A stretch of 64,000 bases of DNA. Origin: Paraphysoderma sedebokerense. Taxonomy: Eukaryota; Blastocladiomycota; Physodermatomycetes; Physodermatales; Physodermataceae. The translations under genes and the position numbers were made by a program. The notes below the pieces were generated by a model. That model saw only the letters and a list, made by a program, of their open reading frames with translations. It searched no databases and was not told where the DNA came from. The DNA lies in contig JAHLJZ010000094.1 in assembly GCA_025602915.1 (NCBI GenBank), positions 1 through 64,000 of the forward strand. Direction: 5' to 3'. This document shows, in pieces, positions 11,828-22,390 of this stretch (position 1 is its first letter; each line of letters begins with the position of its first letter).

Positions 11828-13516
11828 ATGTCCAAAGTATTCACGCAAGCAGAAAACGATACCATCCAGCTACTCGTCCGAATAGCCGCTTCCTTGAGTA
11901 TCATCGGTTCAGTAGGGATTATCAGTGACTTTTTACTGAATAGGGATAAAAGGTTTAAGAGTCCTAATAGAGTGGTATTTTGGTTGTCGATTAGCGATTT
12001 TTTTTTTAGTTGTTGTTTGTTTTTGGCTAGGTTTGTGTTTGATTTATCTTTTGGGGGTGTGGTTTAGAGGAGTTTGAATTATGGTTTAGGGGGCCCGAGT
12101 CAACAGAAAATAGCGGCCAAACGTAGGCCCTGGCCGTCGGGCGTCTTAGGATCGTCGGAGGCTATATGGAACGTTAACCAACGCTAATTACTAACCGTGG
12201 ATTTCTATTTTAATTTTTTATTTTTCATTTACTCAAATTCGTAATTCCTGTCAACCAGGTGGCCAACTTCTTCCCCCCTCTTTTGCACCATCCAAGGTTT
12301 CTTCATCCAATACTTTGTCCTCTGCGCCACCCTCTGGAACGGCTCCATAGCCATCAACCTCCTCATCACGATTTTGTTACGAAAAGGGTCAGCCTATGTG
12401 TTATCTATAGAGAAATATTATCATATAGTTTGTTGGAGTTTTCCGTTTTTGGTGACGTTTCCGTGGTTGTTTGGGGGGTTGCAGTTTAAAGGGGCAAGGT
12501 TTTTTAATGATGCTGATATGTGGTGTTGGATTGCGAATGATTATAAAGAGTTTAGGAGTAAGTTCTTTTTTTTTCTTTTTGTTTTGGTTTGATCTGTAGG
12601 CGGGTGTCAGGATATTAGTATTTTAAAAGTTACAGGGTTACTCACAACCACATGATGTGTCTCTTTTTTTTAATTTTGATTTAATAGTGTGGTTATTTTA
12701 TGTCCCCATTTGGGTCATTTTTCTCTTCAACTTGATAATTTACGTCCTCGTCGGTCGTGTTCTCTGGAACGCAACAAACCAAGTCAACGCTACTTCCGCG
12801 TCTAGCCGAACCGGTCGGTCAAAGTCGAATCGAATGAGTCGAATGACGACGGGTACGACGAGTGGGATCAGTGGGAGGAAGAGGATACGAAATGGGATTA
12901 GAGATAAATTGCAAGATCCGAGGATTAAATATGGAGTGAAAACTTCGTTTTATTTGTTGGGGTTTTTCTTGACATGGTTTGTATAATTCTCTTTCATGGC
13001 GTATACTTTAGTTTTCTATAATGATATGCTAAATTGTTAATTTGGAATTCTTTGAATTCCCGAAATTCAACGCTACACAGGATCTGGGCGACTACCAATC
13101 GTCTCCAAGGATTCGTAGGACCCAAACCACTTTATTTCTTATTCTGTCTCCACGCCTTTTTCACCCCTTTACAAGGCGCGATGAACGCCCTCGTTTACTT
13201 TTCATCACAACTCGTCACGAAATTGGCTGGAAAACGGTACATATCTGACGAAGAATCGTTCAGTAGCAGCGGCAGTGGAGGAGAAACTACCAGCGCGACA
13301 GCGACTATCAGTTCTACCAGCGGTCGAAGCGACTATGGACATTCTCATGGACATGGACATGGACATGGACACGGGCATAAAGGATACGTCGGGCACGGGT
13401 ACGATGGGAATGGGAAGAGAGAACCACCGGTCCCAAAAGTGCCGCAGGTTGTGACGTTGGCGAGTATGGCCGAAATAAGTGGGTACCAAAAAGACGTATA
13501 CGTCAATGTCAAGTAA
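11828..13516 (+). CDS. cAMP-receptor-like GPCR (Dicty_CAR type)
   Basis: Several exons encode a seven-helix receptor of the cAR/class E type. Visible helices include IAASLSIIGSVGIISDFLL, VVFWLSISDFFFSCCLFLA, a TM3 region opening with the conserved Cys (FCTIQGFFIQYFVLCATLWN), AINLLITILLRKG, YYHIVCWSFPFLVTFPWLFG, WLFYVPIWVIFLFNLIIYVL, VKTSFYLLGFFLTW and PLYFLFCLHAFFTPLQGAMN. The long third cytoplasmic loop is Ser/Thr/Arg-rich, a likely site of phosphorylation. In fungi such receptors sense nutrients or extracellular cues and signal through G-alpha and cAMP. The tail carries a His-Gly repeat (separate entry). The exon between about 12090 and 12120 is short and its borders are uncertain. Confidence 0.85.
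13334..13380 (+). repeat. His-Gly codon repeat in the GPCR tail
   Basis: Six-base units alternating Gly and His codons (ggacat and variants) encode GHSHGHGHGHGHGHKG in the cytoplasmic tail. The units are near-identical, so this is a recent hexanucleotide expansion. His-rich tracts of this kind bind Zn, Ni or Cu in vitro; a role here is inference. Confidence 0.8.
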
Positions 13517-15093
13517 CCTTGGACCCCCGAAAAAATCCAAAATTCTGGCGACCACTTTGTGATGGTATGAGTGGACTCAGGTCAATACAAGAGACCATGA
13601 TACTTTAAAAATTATTAACAAAAACGAACGTTTATCGGTATTTTAAGTATTCTGTTCCCTTGTAAATACTACATTTTGTGTGGAATTATAGATTGTAAAT
13701 AAGCCGTTTTAGTTTCTGCTTTTTGTAAACCAGCTTTTGTATCGGACGAAATGTCGGGAAGACGTCGAGTATTGTTACATTGCGTAACGCATAAACTAAC
13801 ATTAAATAGAATTTCTGAATATTTTGAATTAATTTTTCTGTGTGATTTGTTCTGAATTATTAAACGAAAAATGGTTTGTGGTTTGCAAATTGGCAGTTTG
13901 TGCATCATGTTTGGACAATGGTCACAAGTTAGTAGTTACAACGACAACATCTTAAATTGCGACCGATGTATTAAAACCGGACTGTTCAACACGACATCAC
14001 CTTAGCGAGAAACATGTGAGAAACGTGTATGAGTATTGAGAGGGAGTGCAGTGCACTGTACAGCTGTACAGCAATGTTTCAAAAATCATATTCGTTGTCT
14101 TGTAGGGTTGTCTTGGGTTGTCTTAGGACTTAGTGTTGCCTTGAGCAATCAAGAGTGTCTAAACTATCGAGCGGGACTATTTTTTTACTTTGGTTGATTT
14201 ATGAATCATGATAGATCATGATCGTGACAGACTGACACTCTGACAGTACAGAAAGGATTAAAGTTTGAATGGTTTCGCCAGGTGGTTTTTTAAGCTTTTG
14301 GAATAGTTTTTTTAGGCTTTTTGGTTTAAGTGACATTTGAAGGAGGATAGGGGAATCTCAAGCGGGGAAAAGAAGGGAAATGGAATGGATATGAAGTGGG
14401 GACAGGAGAGTTTCGCCATGGAAGGATGCAAGAAAAGTTGCGCCCGTTGTTGAATTGGAGCGTTGTGGATTGTGTCCGTATTGTGTCCATGTGCGGTGGA
14501 TGTGAACGGGCAAGGAACAGGCAACAGTATGTATTGTCCACCAAAACGCCCTGTCACTTTGAGCTGAGCGTGGTGCGTAAGTTTAGGGGGGAAGTTGGAT
14601 GAGATCATGAGGGGTGAGTGGAGGGGGAGGGGTAAGCCAATCAAGATCAAGAGGGTATATATAGTATAGAGTAGAAGGCAACTGCAATGAGAGATGGGTT
14701 ATTCACTGACACGGATAAATTGGATCATTAACATAATGCCGAGCAAAGGGAGGGAAGAGGGAAGTGAGGAGAGAGAGATTCTGGAAGCAGCGAGACCCGA
14801 GACCGAGACGGGGAGCCGGGGCCAGCGAGTGGGTTTGAGCGGGCAGGGCACGTGACCCACGTGATTCGCTGGGGGGAGGAAAGTGTCGCCCGTTTCAGCA
14901 AGGAGAAAGTTCCCTGGGGCAGAGAGGGAAGCGTGAGAAGTGGACAGAGTGGCCGTTTTGCCTCTCCCTCCTCTCTCCTTGCATTCCCTTTCATTCCCTT
15001 GATTCCCTCTCCTGTCGCTCCCTTTCATCCACACTCCTTCCTTCATCCTCTCACACCACATCCACACTCCACTCCACTCCACTCCCATCAAGG
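13517..15093. other. Long intergenic region upstream of the homeodomain gene
   Basis: No supported gene. It holds an AT-rich 3' flank to about 13910, short palindromes at about 14050-14075 (tgcagtgcactgtacagctg), nested tgatca-type palindromes at 14200-14225, and a GC-rich, purine-rich block at 14730-14960 with a cacgtgacccacgtg core (two E-box/CACGTG sites) at about 14848-14863. A strongly pyrimidine-rich tract at 14955-15092 leads to the start codon and is likely promoter and 5' UTR. Confidence 0.5.
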
Positions 15094-17902
15094 ATGATGA
15101 ACGCCTCGGATCAGATCTCCTTCGCACCCCCGCCTCCCCTCATCCACCACCACTCCCACCACTCACACAACCACAACCTCCACCCCCAGAACCACCAGAA
15201 CCACCCACAGGATCCCTACAAACTCGCTCATTTCGACTCCTCCCTCCATCTCCCCTCCTCCTTCTTCCCTCAACAACACTTGAACACAAACCCTACCTCC
15301 GCCGCCGTAGAGCCCAGGGACGCCCCCTACCACATCCAACCTCACATGTACCCCATCGAACAACAACCAAAGCCCTTTAGGCAACAAATCGACCCTTCTC
15401 AAAACATCTCCTCCGCCACACCTCCTGACTCGACTCCCAGATCAAACGGATCCGAACCCAATACCCCTCCCTCCCATGCCTACAACAACCACAACCACAA
15501 CAACAACAAAAACTCAAACAGCCAGTCTGATCAAGATAGGTCTCTGCAGGAAAAATTCTTTGCCTCCATTCACCATTTGGCAGAATCAAACAGAATCACT
15601 GGCTTCTCCATCAGCTCCCGCTCTAGAGTCTTTGATATCGCCAATAGACAGAGCAACATCCTCCAGTCCCTCATCTCCTCAGTCGAGGACCACATTGTGC
15701 GTGAAGACCACACGGGTACGTTCATCGTTGTTTATACCAACCTTCCACGAGCTAGTTTCTGTTACTTGGGCAATGGGGGTTGCAAAGAGAGGGCCTCTTT
15801 TACTTCTTTTCACTCTCTACGCCACTTTTTGCTTGACTTCTTTTTTTAAATTTTTATATATATATATTTATTCACATTTACAAATTTCTCTATTATTTTC
15901 TTTTCAAAAATTAGCTGCTCTGGTAGAACATTCGAAAATCCAACATCGGACGTTATTCCAAGCCAATTCTATATCCAACGGAAAACGCCTCAATCTCGAT
16001 AAAAATGGTCCTCATGCCCCGACACCTACGGAAAAAGTGTCAGACTTTGTTGCATTCGTCGACAATTACGTTGCGGCACTAAATGAACAATCTTGCTTCG
16101 ACTCTATCTCTGGTGTGTCTGGAGACTGGCGCTCCAACTTGACCGATCCCGCCATCATCAAACAAGTCAATATGCTGAGATTCAAATATTGTCGGTACCT
16201 GACATCTATGAGCTCCATGCTGCGGGCACAGTACTTGGAACGCAGACGATCCATAGAATCTTATCATAATCTGTTTCCTATTCTGCAACCTTCCATTCGG
16301 GGCACCACCCTGAGCCCATCGACCGCCGTCTTGAGCCTGGACGCTGAATTTGCGAGACAATTCGAAAAGCTGGCCTGGAAGATGCAAACCTATGTCGTTT
16401 TGAGGTTACAACAGTTGAGCAACGCTGTCAGCGGGATAGGGAATGATGATGACGACGAAAATGGATTGAACAAACACAGGAGGTTCAACTCTAATGTCGT
16501 TGCATCGCTGAGGGCATCGTTCCTGCAGTGTGCTTACCCTTCCGACGAAGAGGTTTGTTTTTTCGTCTCCCTCGAGTCGCCACAGTGTGTGTATTTTCGT
16601 TTGACTGACAATTTTTTTCTCAATATCTTTATAGAAACAACGGTTGTCCAATTGTACCGGCCTTTCTCTTAAACAAATCTCTGTTTGGTTTACCAACATG
16701 AGATCCCGCACAAAGCGAAACATCACAGATTGCACCACCGATCACATGCCACCCCAGCCCGGTTCCCCTACAGGTAGCTCAATGTCGGGAATGCCGCCTT
16801 CTCACAATTCACACCCTATGCAACAAAATCAGCACCCGCTGGATCGCCGCAATAGTAGCAATTCGGATTTCTACAACACCCATGACCATAACACTTCGCA
16901 CAGTCAACACCATCAAGAACTTCCAATGCCCTTGACAAACACTTCCTACTTTGATACCCAACACGTGCCTACATCCTCCTCATCCTCTCATCCTATCGTC
17001 TCCAATTATTACACCAATTCCTATATTTCAACGACTGATCACAGGGCAAATCAGTTCAACGAGACATACCTGGGTGTGCATGGCCATGGGCAATATGAGT
17101 CGTACGGAAATGGAGTCAACCCCTCTACCAGGGAAAAACAAGTTTTTGCTCAAGAATGGTTGAGTTCTACCGAGTTTTACGAATCCAATGGTATTTCTCG
17201 TCAATTTACATTGTGTCGGTAAAACAATTTCTTTGGTTCAAGTTTCACTAACACGCGCCGCTTTTTATTATTTCTACCTCTGCAGAACAACCCACGGCTT
17301 CTTCCAGAGAATACGAATATCTCAATTCCGCTTCGTCAACTCATGCCTACCAATCCCAGTTATCCGTCCAGGGGTCAATGCCGGTTTCCGTTCCAACCAC
17401 TGATGCCGCCCATTTGTTACTACTTTCAGAGAACGCTAACCTAGCTGCGAACGACTCTTCCTTGGCTCACTACCACGGAACTTACGGAAATGTCAACACT
17501 ACCGGGACAAGCATCTCAGACTATCCGTTTGCTACTCCGTCATCATCGATATCGCACTCGAAACCGCAATCTAATAATTATCCCATGTCATCCGGCGGTA
17601 TTTCTCAGTCTACGTCGCACAATGTGCACCATTCGACTTCTTTGTGGCCCAACAACAACAACAACAATGTGAACGTGGGGCTATCCATGTTGCCTCCTTC
17701 CTCCGGAATCATGTCTTCATCTGCTCTGAATTCTTCTTCGTCTCAACAAAACCACGCTCCTCACACTTCTTCCCAATCATCTCAAAATCGTGTAGACGGC
17801 AATCACGGACAACAATATAACTATTCAAGCGCTTATGATGCCTTGAGTTACTATCGTTCTGCCCTGGGCACCAATGGGAACGCAAACGGAAGGAGGGCGT
17901 AA
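15094..17902 (+). CDS. TALE-like homeodomain transcription factor with His/Asn/Ser-rich regions
   Basis: The first ~165 residues are low-complexity (His/Asn/Pro) and presumably disordered. A helical N-terminal region follows (ESNRITGFSISSRSRVFDIA, TEKVSDFVAFVDNYVAALNE, ITDPAIIKQVNMLRFKYCRY-like). The homeodomain spans about HRRFNSNVVASLRASFLQ, then CAYPSDEEKQRLSNCTGLS, then LKQISVWFTNMRSRTKRN. The loop with an (A)YPSDEEK turn is TALE-like, and WFxNxRxR is the recognition helix. An intron splits the homeodomain between E and K (about 16553-16635). The C-terminal ~400 residues are Ser/Asn/Gln/His-rich. Such proteins act as nuclear dimeric regulators, and in fungi some control mating. A mating-type role is not shown by the sequence: there is no second homeodomain gene beside it. 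Confidence 0.85.
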
Positions 17903-19285
17903 GAGTATGTGTGCACGGAAAGCTCTGGAGTATTTCGGCATGTAGTACGAAAAGACGAAACGAGAAGAAAAAACCAACCACTAGAAAAATTTATCAAACT
18001 TTTTTAATCCGTTTTATTTCGCCTTCAAATAACTATTATCTGTCTCTTTCGCTCTCCCCACCCCTATCGTTATTTCCATGATTTAATTCTCCAGTCGTCG
18101 TTTGTCAGTCTTACGCAATGTTGGATAGTACACCTTTTGATTCGTTCGATTCCCGGGTTCTCAGTTTCGCCTCGTCACAAAGTCAGTTTTTGTGTTAGTA
18201 CCGCATTTTTATACCGTCATAGAAGTTACAAAGTTTTGAGTCAGTCTCGTTCGGTTTTTACCGTATTTTTGAAAGTTTTGATTATTTTTTGAAGAATGAG
18301 TTCAAGTTGAACGATTGGATTGTGGAGTCGGTGTGTATATAAGGGACAGTTTTGAAAACAGTTTTGAAAGTCATGTAGGATTCGAGAATCACTTCGGTGA
18401 TTAAAAACCGTTTATTTTCATATTTTTTTTTGGATTGGCTTGGGTTTACAGTGGTATTGAGGAGCTTTCGGGCGACGAGAAACCGTACTATCGAATTTTA
18501 GATTTAGAAAAGTCCGGAATAGTATATTGGCAGGATTTAATTTTTAGAGTATCCGGACACAGAGAGTGGGAATTTTTGAGTAGGAAGTCGTTAGTACCTT
18601 GTTGGTGATTATTGGAACAAGGACTCTAAAGTTGAGTTGAGTGAAAGGCACACTTTTTGTATATATTTAGCAAAGAATGATCCATGTTACAAAAATATTT
18701 CTTGATAATTTTTTACATAGTATTTGTTGGTTTAAAACCCATTCTGTCCTCGATAATACCCCCCTGTAAATTGCAAACTATCGTGGGACGTGGACAATTG
18801 ACGAGAACGGGAAATGGAAAAGGGTTGTACTGGTCCAGTCATTGGAATGGTTTGGAAGAAACCTCGGTGGTTGGCGTGGCTAGCGTTGTGACTGAAAAAT
18901 GATGATGTCAGGTGTTGATGTAAATATCATGTGTTGTGGTTTTAATAAATCGTGATATCCTTCTGTCTCTCTCGTGAACTTCTAAGAAAAGAAACAAAAA
19001 GGAAAAAAGAATTAAACTACTCGATCCGAATCGTGCCGAAACACGATACTGGACACGTCTGTGAACCACTGATTCCAAAGTCTCTTTTTTTCAATTGGTG
19101 ACCTTTAGATCCACCTGAACACGAGTAGAACACGACACCACGCCAGCAGGGATTGTCAGAGACTCAAAGACTCAGGATTTATAAACCCTAAACTCCCGGA
19201 TTCTTTTGACGATTTTTCTTTATCCGTCGTTATCAAATACTATCCGTACTCCTTCTTATTATCTCTTGATTATCGGTTTATCGAA
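17903..19285. other. Intergenic region between homeodomain and tubulin genes
   Basis: No supported gene. An open frame at 18684-18902 has no recognisable domain. The stretch is AT-rich with T-tracts (18002-18006, 18422-18430). The last 300 bases are the tubulin promoter. Confidence 0.4.
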
Positions 19286-21593
19286 ATGAGAGAAATCATT
19301 TGTTTGGCTGTTGGTCAGGTAACTCTTCTGGATTCTTTGAGGTTTCAGTTTTCTTGTGTTTCTTCCATTCTTGATTCTTTGTGGATTTTGTAAATTTGGT
19401 TTCGAAGATTCTTTGGTTCTTTGTAAAGGAGTAGATTTGTAGAATTGTGGATTTTTGGGTTGGGAGGTTCAGATGAGATGAGTGAGATGAGTGATTGAAA
19501 TGAGAATGGTGAAACTGACTTTTACTTTTTTCTTTTTCTTTTCTTACTTTTTCTTTTTTTGATAAAACTGAATTGATATTTGTGTTTGAATGAATTGAAT
19601 TTGAATTGGATGGGATTTGTGTTGGCTTTGAATTGGATGGGATTATGGATGGGTACAGTGTGGCAACCAAATCGGTGCAAAATTTTGGTACGTTCCGTTA
19701 ACTTACTTACCTTTCTTTTTATTTCTTAAACCTTGAATTTCTTTTTTTGGTTTCCTTTTAATCGTGTGTAATCTAACGTATTTGTCGTTTAATTTGTTTG
19801 ATTTGTTTCTGTCGATGTCGGGTTTTTTTTCGTGGTTGATTTCGGTGGTGTACAAAATACGTAACAATAGGGAAGTGATCTCTGAGGAACACGGTGTCGC
19901 TCCTACAGGGAGTTACCAAGGTGACTCGTCGTTACAATTAGAACGTATTAATGTTTATTATAGTGAAGCTACCGGAGGAAAATACGTTCCTAGGTATTTC
20001 TTAACAATTTTTTTTGTGGATTTTTGTTGGGTTGATTGAGGTTGGATTGGTTAACGGAGTTTTCTTTGGTGCTTTTTTTAGAGCCGTGTTGGTGGATTTG
20101 GAACCTGGAACGATGGATTCCGTTCGTGCTGGTCCTTATGGACAACTTTTCCGTCCTGATAATTTTATTTTCGGACAATCAGGGGCTGGTAATAACTGGG
20201 CAAAAGGGTACTACACCGAAGGAGCCGAACTAGTTGACAGCGTGATGGACGTTGTTCGTAAAGAATCAGAAGGTTGCGATTGTTTACAAGGATTTCAAGT
20301 CACTCATTCTCTCGGTGGTGGAACAGGATCAGGACTCGGGTCACTTTTGGTTTCTAAAATTCGCGAAGAATTCCCGGATAGAATGATGTGTACTTTTTCG
20401 GTCGCTCCGTCTCCTAAAGTCTCGGATACAGTCGTAGAACCTTACAACGCTACATTATCTGTCCATCAATTAGTCGAGAACGCGGATGCCACTTTTTGTA
20501 TCGACAATGAAGCACTCTACGATATTTGTTTTAGAACATTGAAATTAGCGAACCCTAGTTACGGTGATTTAAATCATTTAATGTCCGCGGTGATGAGTGG
20601 GGTTACCACTTGTTTGAGATTTCCGGGTCAATTGAATGCCGATTTGAGAAAATTGGCAGTCAATATGATTCCGTTTCCAAGATTGCATTTCTTTTTGACC
20701 GGATTCGCTCCGTTGACGTCAAGAGGAAGCCAACAATACAGAGCTTTAACGGTTCCAGAGTTGACCGCTCAAATGTTTGATGCCAAGAATATGATGGCCG
20801 CTTGGTACGTCTCGTTCAGCACCTCTCTTTTTCTTTTTATCTAGACCTAACTCAAATTTTCTTTTTGGCTCGTTTCGAATTTAGCGATCCCCGTCATGGA
20901 CGATACCTTACTGTTGCGACTATTTTCCGCGGACGTGTTTCAATGAAGGAAGTAGATCATCAAATGTTGAGTATTCAGAGCAAAAATTCTTCTCATTTCG
21001 TTGAATGGATTCCGTATAACTGCAAGACAGCGGTTTGCGATATCGCTCCAAAGGGGTTAAAAATGAGTAGTACTTTTATCGGGAATAGTACCAGTATTCA
21101 AGAATTGTTCAAGGTTTGCTTTCCGTTTTTGGCTTTTGGTTTTTATTACTATCTTGATCCCAAACACAATCTAACTATTTTTATTTCTTATTGATAATGA
21201 TAGAGAATCAATACTCAATTTGCATCCATGTTTAGAAGAAAAGCTTTCTTGCATTGGTACACTGGTGAAGGAATGGACGAAATGGAATTCACAGAAGCAG
21301 AAAGTAACATGAACGATTTAATCTCGGAGTACCAACAATACCAAGACGCCGTGATTGATACACCCGAAGATTCAAACAGTGGTAGAAATAGTGCCATGTC
21401 GAGAAATACACCCACGACGGTGAGTTCACCTGCTAATAAGAGTGCGGTGGGGGGAAATAAAATGGATGGAATGGGTGGGACTGCTATTAAGGGTGGTGGC
21501 GGTGCCGGCGGTGTTGGTGTTGGAATGAGTGGGGGTAATGCTGGGGTCAATGGAAATGGGGGTGCAAATATGAGTCAGGGTGTTGCTCTTTAA
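19286..21593 (+). CDS. TUB2: Beta-tubulin with a non-acidic Gly-rich tail and Ala at residue 198
   Basis: The autoregulatory MREI start is at 19286. Exon 1 ends at 19318 and a 340-nt intron (19319-19658) follows, long for this locus. The body is a full beta-tubulin: [20 protein letters not shown], the GTP loop GGGTGSG (about residues 141-146), [27 protein letters not shown], and the [15 protein letters not shown] segment of helix H12. Counting from MREI, residue 198 is Ala (NADATF), where nearly all fungi have Glu; residues 167 and 200 are Phe. After EYQQYQDA the usual Glu-rich tail is replaced by ~85 residues rich in Gly, Asn and Ser that end in GVAL. Part of this tail can also be read as an in-frame intron (21420-21578). 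The protein polymerises with alpha-tubulin into microtubules. Confidence 0.95.
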
Positions 21594-22390
21594 ATTGGTA
21601 ATCGGTGTGGGGAAGGTGACCGTGGCCGAGATGTGGACTGTTATACCAATTCGGGATATATCTGAGTCAGAATTGTTTTTTCATGGTTTCTTTTTAAATG
21701 CAGTTTTGCCCAATTTTGTTCTTAAAAAGTAAAATCCGAATGAATTTTCTAATACATGAATCCAAATTATCTTTGGGCATCCTATCCTATTGCTGTCAGA
21801 ATTATATTAAAGGTCACCCAACATGAGCAACTTTGAATAAAAATTAGCTCAGATTACCATACTTTATGCAAGGGAACACAAGATGCGGCTTTATAATTAA
21901 GCGATGCCAAAATTCGAGATGTTTGCAAAATTTTCTGCAATCCTCGCGGGCAATGAATTTTCATGTGGGATGAGGCATTTGAGGAACCTTGGATGCAGTG
22001 TGGCTGGGTTTTGCTCAAATTAAATTCCAGACTGGACGTGTTTGTTGAATAACCTCGGTTGGAAATCCATGTTGTTTCCAAGGGAAGAAGTAGTATGGTG
22101 TAGATGAATGTAGCAATAGACTATTTATCTGTGTAATTATGAGCGTGGAATGCAGATTTCCTTAATAGTGAATAAAATAGAGAAATAATAAATGAAGTTG
22201 AGGGGCAGTCATCAGCCATGTCTTGAGCGCCAAGCCATTTCCATTCATTTTCAACACTCCCTTTCCCGCATTCCCTCGCTCCCTCGCTCCCTCTTCTACA
22301 ACTCATCATCTCTATCACTTTTTCCCTTTAAACCTCCCATTCAAGTTTAGTGTATCCTCTTCCTTCCCACACACTAGCACATTCCACGCT
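21594..22390. other. Intergenic region
   Basis: AT-rich tubulin 3' flank, then a pyrimidine-rich leader (22255-22390) before the acyl-CoA oxidase start. No gene seen. Short frames on the minus strand (21854-22081 and 22121-22318) lack support. Confidence 0.4.

Noticed and set aside
13205-13555. Minus-strand frame with Met-Ser repeats
   Set aside because: It is the antisense of the His-Gly repeat in the GPCR tail.
15163-15402. Minus-strand Val/Gly-rich frame
   Set aside because: It is the antisense of the His/Asn/Pro-rich start of the homeodomain gene.
18100-18175. gttcgattccc string resembling a tRNA B box
   Set aside because: No matching A box, acceptor stem or anticodon arm can be folded around it.
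19296-19670. 124-codon minus-strand frame across the first tubulin intron
   Set aside because: It is low-complexity (Ser/Asn/Lys), antisense to exon 1 and exon 2 of a well-supported gene, and arises from T/A-rich intron repeats.
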